Below, piece after piece: positions 62,025-64,000 of a stretch of DNA of 64,000 nt. The translations under genes and the position numbers were made by a program. Source of the DNA: Apis mellifera (taxonomy: Eukaryota; Arthropoda; Insecta; Hymenoptera; Apidae); assembly GCF_003254395.2 (NCBI RefSeq), contig NC_037640.1, positions 5,810,289 to 5,874,288 on the forward strand, read 5' to 3'. How positions within the stretch are numbered: position 1 is the stretch's first letter; each line of letters starts with the position of its first letter. A model generated the notes under the pieces. The model did not search any database, was not told where the DNA came from, and was given only the letters and a program-made list of their open reading frames with translations.

Positions 62025-63990
62025 TGAGTCACGCCACTGTTGTAAAATTTATCGGGCAGAATTTTTCTTTTTTTTTTTTTCCCCTCCTCTTTTCGACTCG
62101 AAATCGTGATACACGATTGGTTAGAATTTGTACGGGCGATTAGAGTTGGAAAGGGAAGGGGATGTTCAATCCCTCCTTTATAGATCATTTGCTTCTTTCT
62201 TTTTCTTTTTTTTTTTGCTTTAATCATTGGGAATACTCGCGAGTATCATCGAGTATTTGGTTTAATATCGATGTTGTTAATATCAGGAACATCAGGGATA
62301 ATTTAATCGTAATAATAGATACGATCGTGCACGTAATAAATTTATTAATTACCGGAGAATTAATCCAAATTATGCAATTAATGTTACGAGGCAAATGTCA
62401 AAATATATTATTGTATATATACGTTTGGTTCAATTCGGTTTAGTTTTTCTTTTTTTTTAACGAATAAATACAATTGAAAATTATTAATTTCGAGATCGGG
62501 ATAAAATAAGATCGGATATCTTTCGCGACCACAAAAGATTTAACCGTGCTGTATCATTTATCTTAGTGGACAAGTCTGTCCAGAAATCGAATATACTCCG
62601 CAGTCCAATGATACATATGATTGGTCGTGTCCGGCCTTTGAATCGCTCTCGGGGTCAATAAGTTATCGGCGATAAAATTTTGGGTCAAAGTATCTTCGAG
62701 GATTCTAGAATTGATTTTAAAAAAAACTCAACACGCGACGAGTATTCTTTTATTATTAAAAAACGAAAATATATTTTAATATCGAATAATTACTCATATA
62801 CTCATTGTTAGAAATTCATAATCACCATCGCTATTATTAGAAACATATGATTGTTACATATTATAGATGAAAGTAATTCATTTCAATTTAACAATTTTCT
62901 TACGACATGTAAATCCGTGCATCGAGAATTTCAAAGCGAATGAAAAACGAGAAAATCGCGCGTGTACGAGGACTAATATCAACCTTCGAGATCTTCTCTC
63001 GCGAAAGTTCGTTAGACGAGGACAAAACTCGATCCCTCTTCCCTCCCCCCCCATTTAAACTCGTTTAAAAGTTGATTCGTTTCGCCGATCGAGGATTGTC
63101 CAATCGACATCCATCCGAGTTGGATCGATTTATTCTTTTTCTTCCCTCCCCTTTGATTTTCCAACAATTTCTTTTTTCTTTTTTTTTTTTCTTGATAAAA
63201 AGTAAACTTGGCTCGAGACCTCGAGGATTCGGGTTAGAGACGAAAGATTGAATAATTCAAAGGAGGGAGGGGAGAAGATGGTTGAAAGGAAGTAACGAGG
63301 ATGAACAAGTTTACCTATGATAACTTGTATAATGGTGAACTTTGTTGCCCCTTTAACTCGTCGCATTTTCTTCTTTGAGATAATTTGAAATTGAAATTTT
63401 TTCCCCTTCAAAGACACACAGACGGACGTGTATATCTGGTGGAGACGATAGAACGCTTAGAACGATTAAAACTTTGAAACGGGAATAATTGAATTTAAAA
63501 TTTTAGAATGGGGAGGGGGAGGGGAAAAAAGGATAAATCTCTAATTTGTTTCCTATCGTTTGAAAATACAGGATCACTCGATGCAAAAATTTAAGTTGAA
63601 ATTAAAAAAAAAGAAATTATTATTTTATCACGAAATTGATATTCGTGTACATATAGAATTTTTCTTTTGGAATAGTACATTTCTTGTATCGTTTACTTTG
63701 ACACACATTTACATTATTGATATAGTATTTATCGATGTTTGCACACGATATATCGTGTAGATATAGAATCAGTGCAAAATGAAATCTTCCTATAATCAGA
63801 ATCCATTCTACGATCGGCAAGAAACACTATTACACTCGACCTAATAACTGAATATTGTGATTAACTATGAACAATCGAAGAAGGAAGAAAAGAAATTATC
63901 ATCTAAATTTCCACAAATCAATGGAAACATAAAGAGACGTCTCTTATTTAAATCAAAATTTACACCAAATGGAAATTCGGATCGCTTCCT
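62025..63990 (+). other. intron-like DNA
   Basis: AT-rich sequence with T runs at 62,070-62,080 and 63,172-63,190 and a C-rich spot near 63,040. No supported exon was seen before the acceptor at the right edge. Confidence 0.5.
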
Positions 63991-64000
63991 CTTCAGGGAT
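63982..64000 (+). other. possible acceptor and exon start cut by the window edge
   Basis: TCGCTTCCTCTTCAG ends at 63,996 and the window stops four bases later (GGAT). The tract is good enough for a real 3' splice site, so an exon may begin at 63,997. Nothing can be said about coding. Confidence 0.25.

Noticed and set aside
1..64000. tRNA, rRNA, CRISPR or transposon ends
   Set aside because: No conserved tRNA arm pattern, rRNA block, direct-repeat array or terminal inverted repeat with a transposase frame was found by eye. A tRNA or repeat search program would be more sensitive.

Overview
This window looks like nuclear DNA of an insect, most likely a hymenopteran and possibly a honeybee (Apis). 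It is AT-rich but keeps many CpG dinucleotides. It has many short A/T tracts and microsatellites, no transposon I can recognise, and very little coding sequence. No bacterial-style gene, rRNA, tRNA or CRISPR array was seen. The species is an inference from composition; no gene here was matched to a database.

Most of the 64 kb reads as the introns and 5' flank of a long plus-strand gene. The best anchor is a TATA-less promoter at about 34,996. It has an initiator TCAGTC and, at exactly +28 to +33, a GGTCGT that fits the downstream promoter element. A leader of about 594 nt follows with no ATG in it. Its first ATG encodes only Met-Tyr-Tyr-Pro before a consensus GTAAGT donor at 35,602. The intron that opens there probably runs past the end of the window. 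At 61,962/61,963 it carries a 3' splice site joined directly to GTAAGT, the signature of a recursive splice site, although a 46-nt microexon is an alternative reading. Two small exon candidates upstream (13,893-13,935 and 26,404-26,460) are on the same strand. In one of their two open readings they end in the same phase as the Met-Tyr-Tyr-Pro exon, as expected if they belong to longer isoforms from a promoter left of the window. I could not identify the gene.

A block at about 20.25-23.9 kb differs from its surroundings: more AT, few CpG, and several splice-framed reading frames on both strands. The clearest is a two-exon plus-strand gene (22,472-22,771) for an 84-residue protein with a KHVSF motif near the N-terminus and one C-terminal membrane segment. 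Minus-strand coding exons are likely at 23,356-23,445 and 20,530-20,830. A diverged tandem repeat there has duplicated an acceptor-like sequence.

The rest is noncoding DNA with six unrelated local tandem duplications (units of about 81, 190, 205, 250-285, 270-280 and 281 bp), two long TA arrays, pyrimidine tracts and isolated exon-like signals. Most long reading frames are low-complexity or antisense shadows and were left out.
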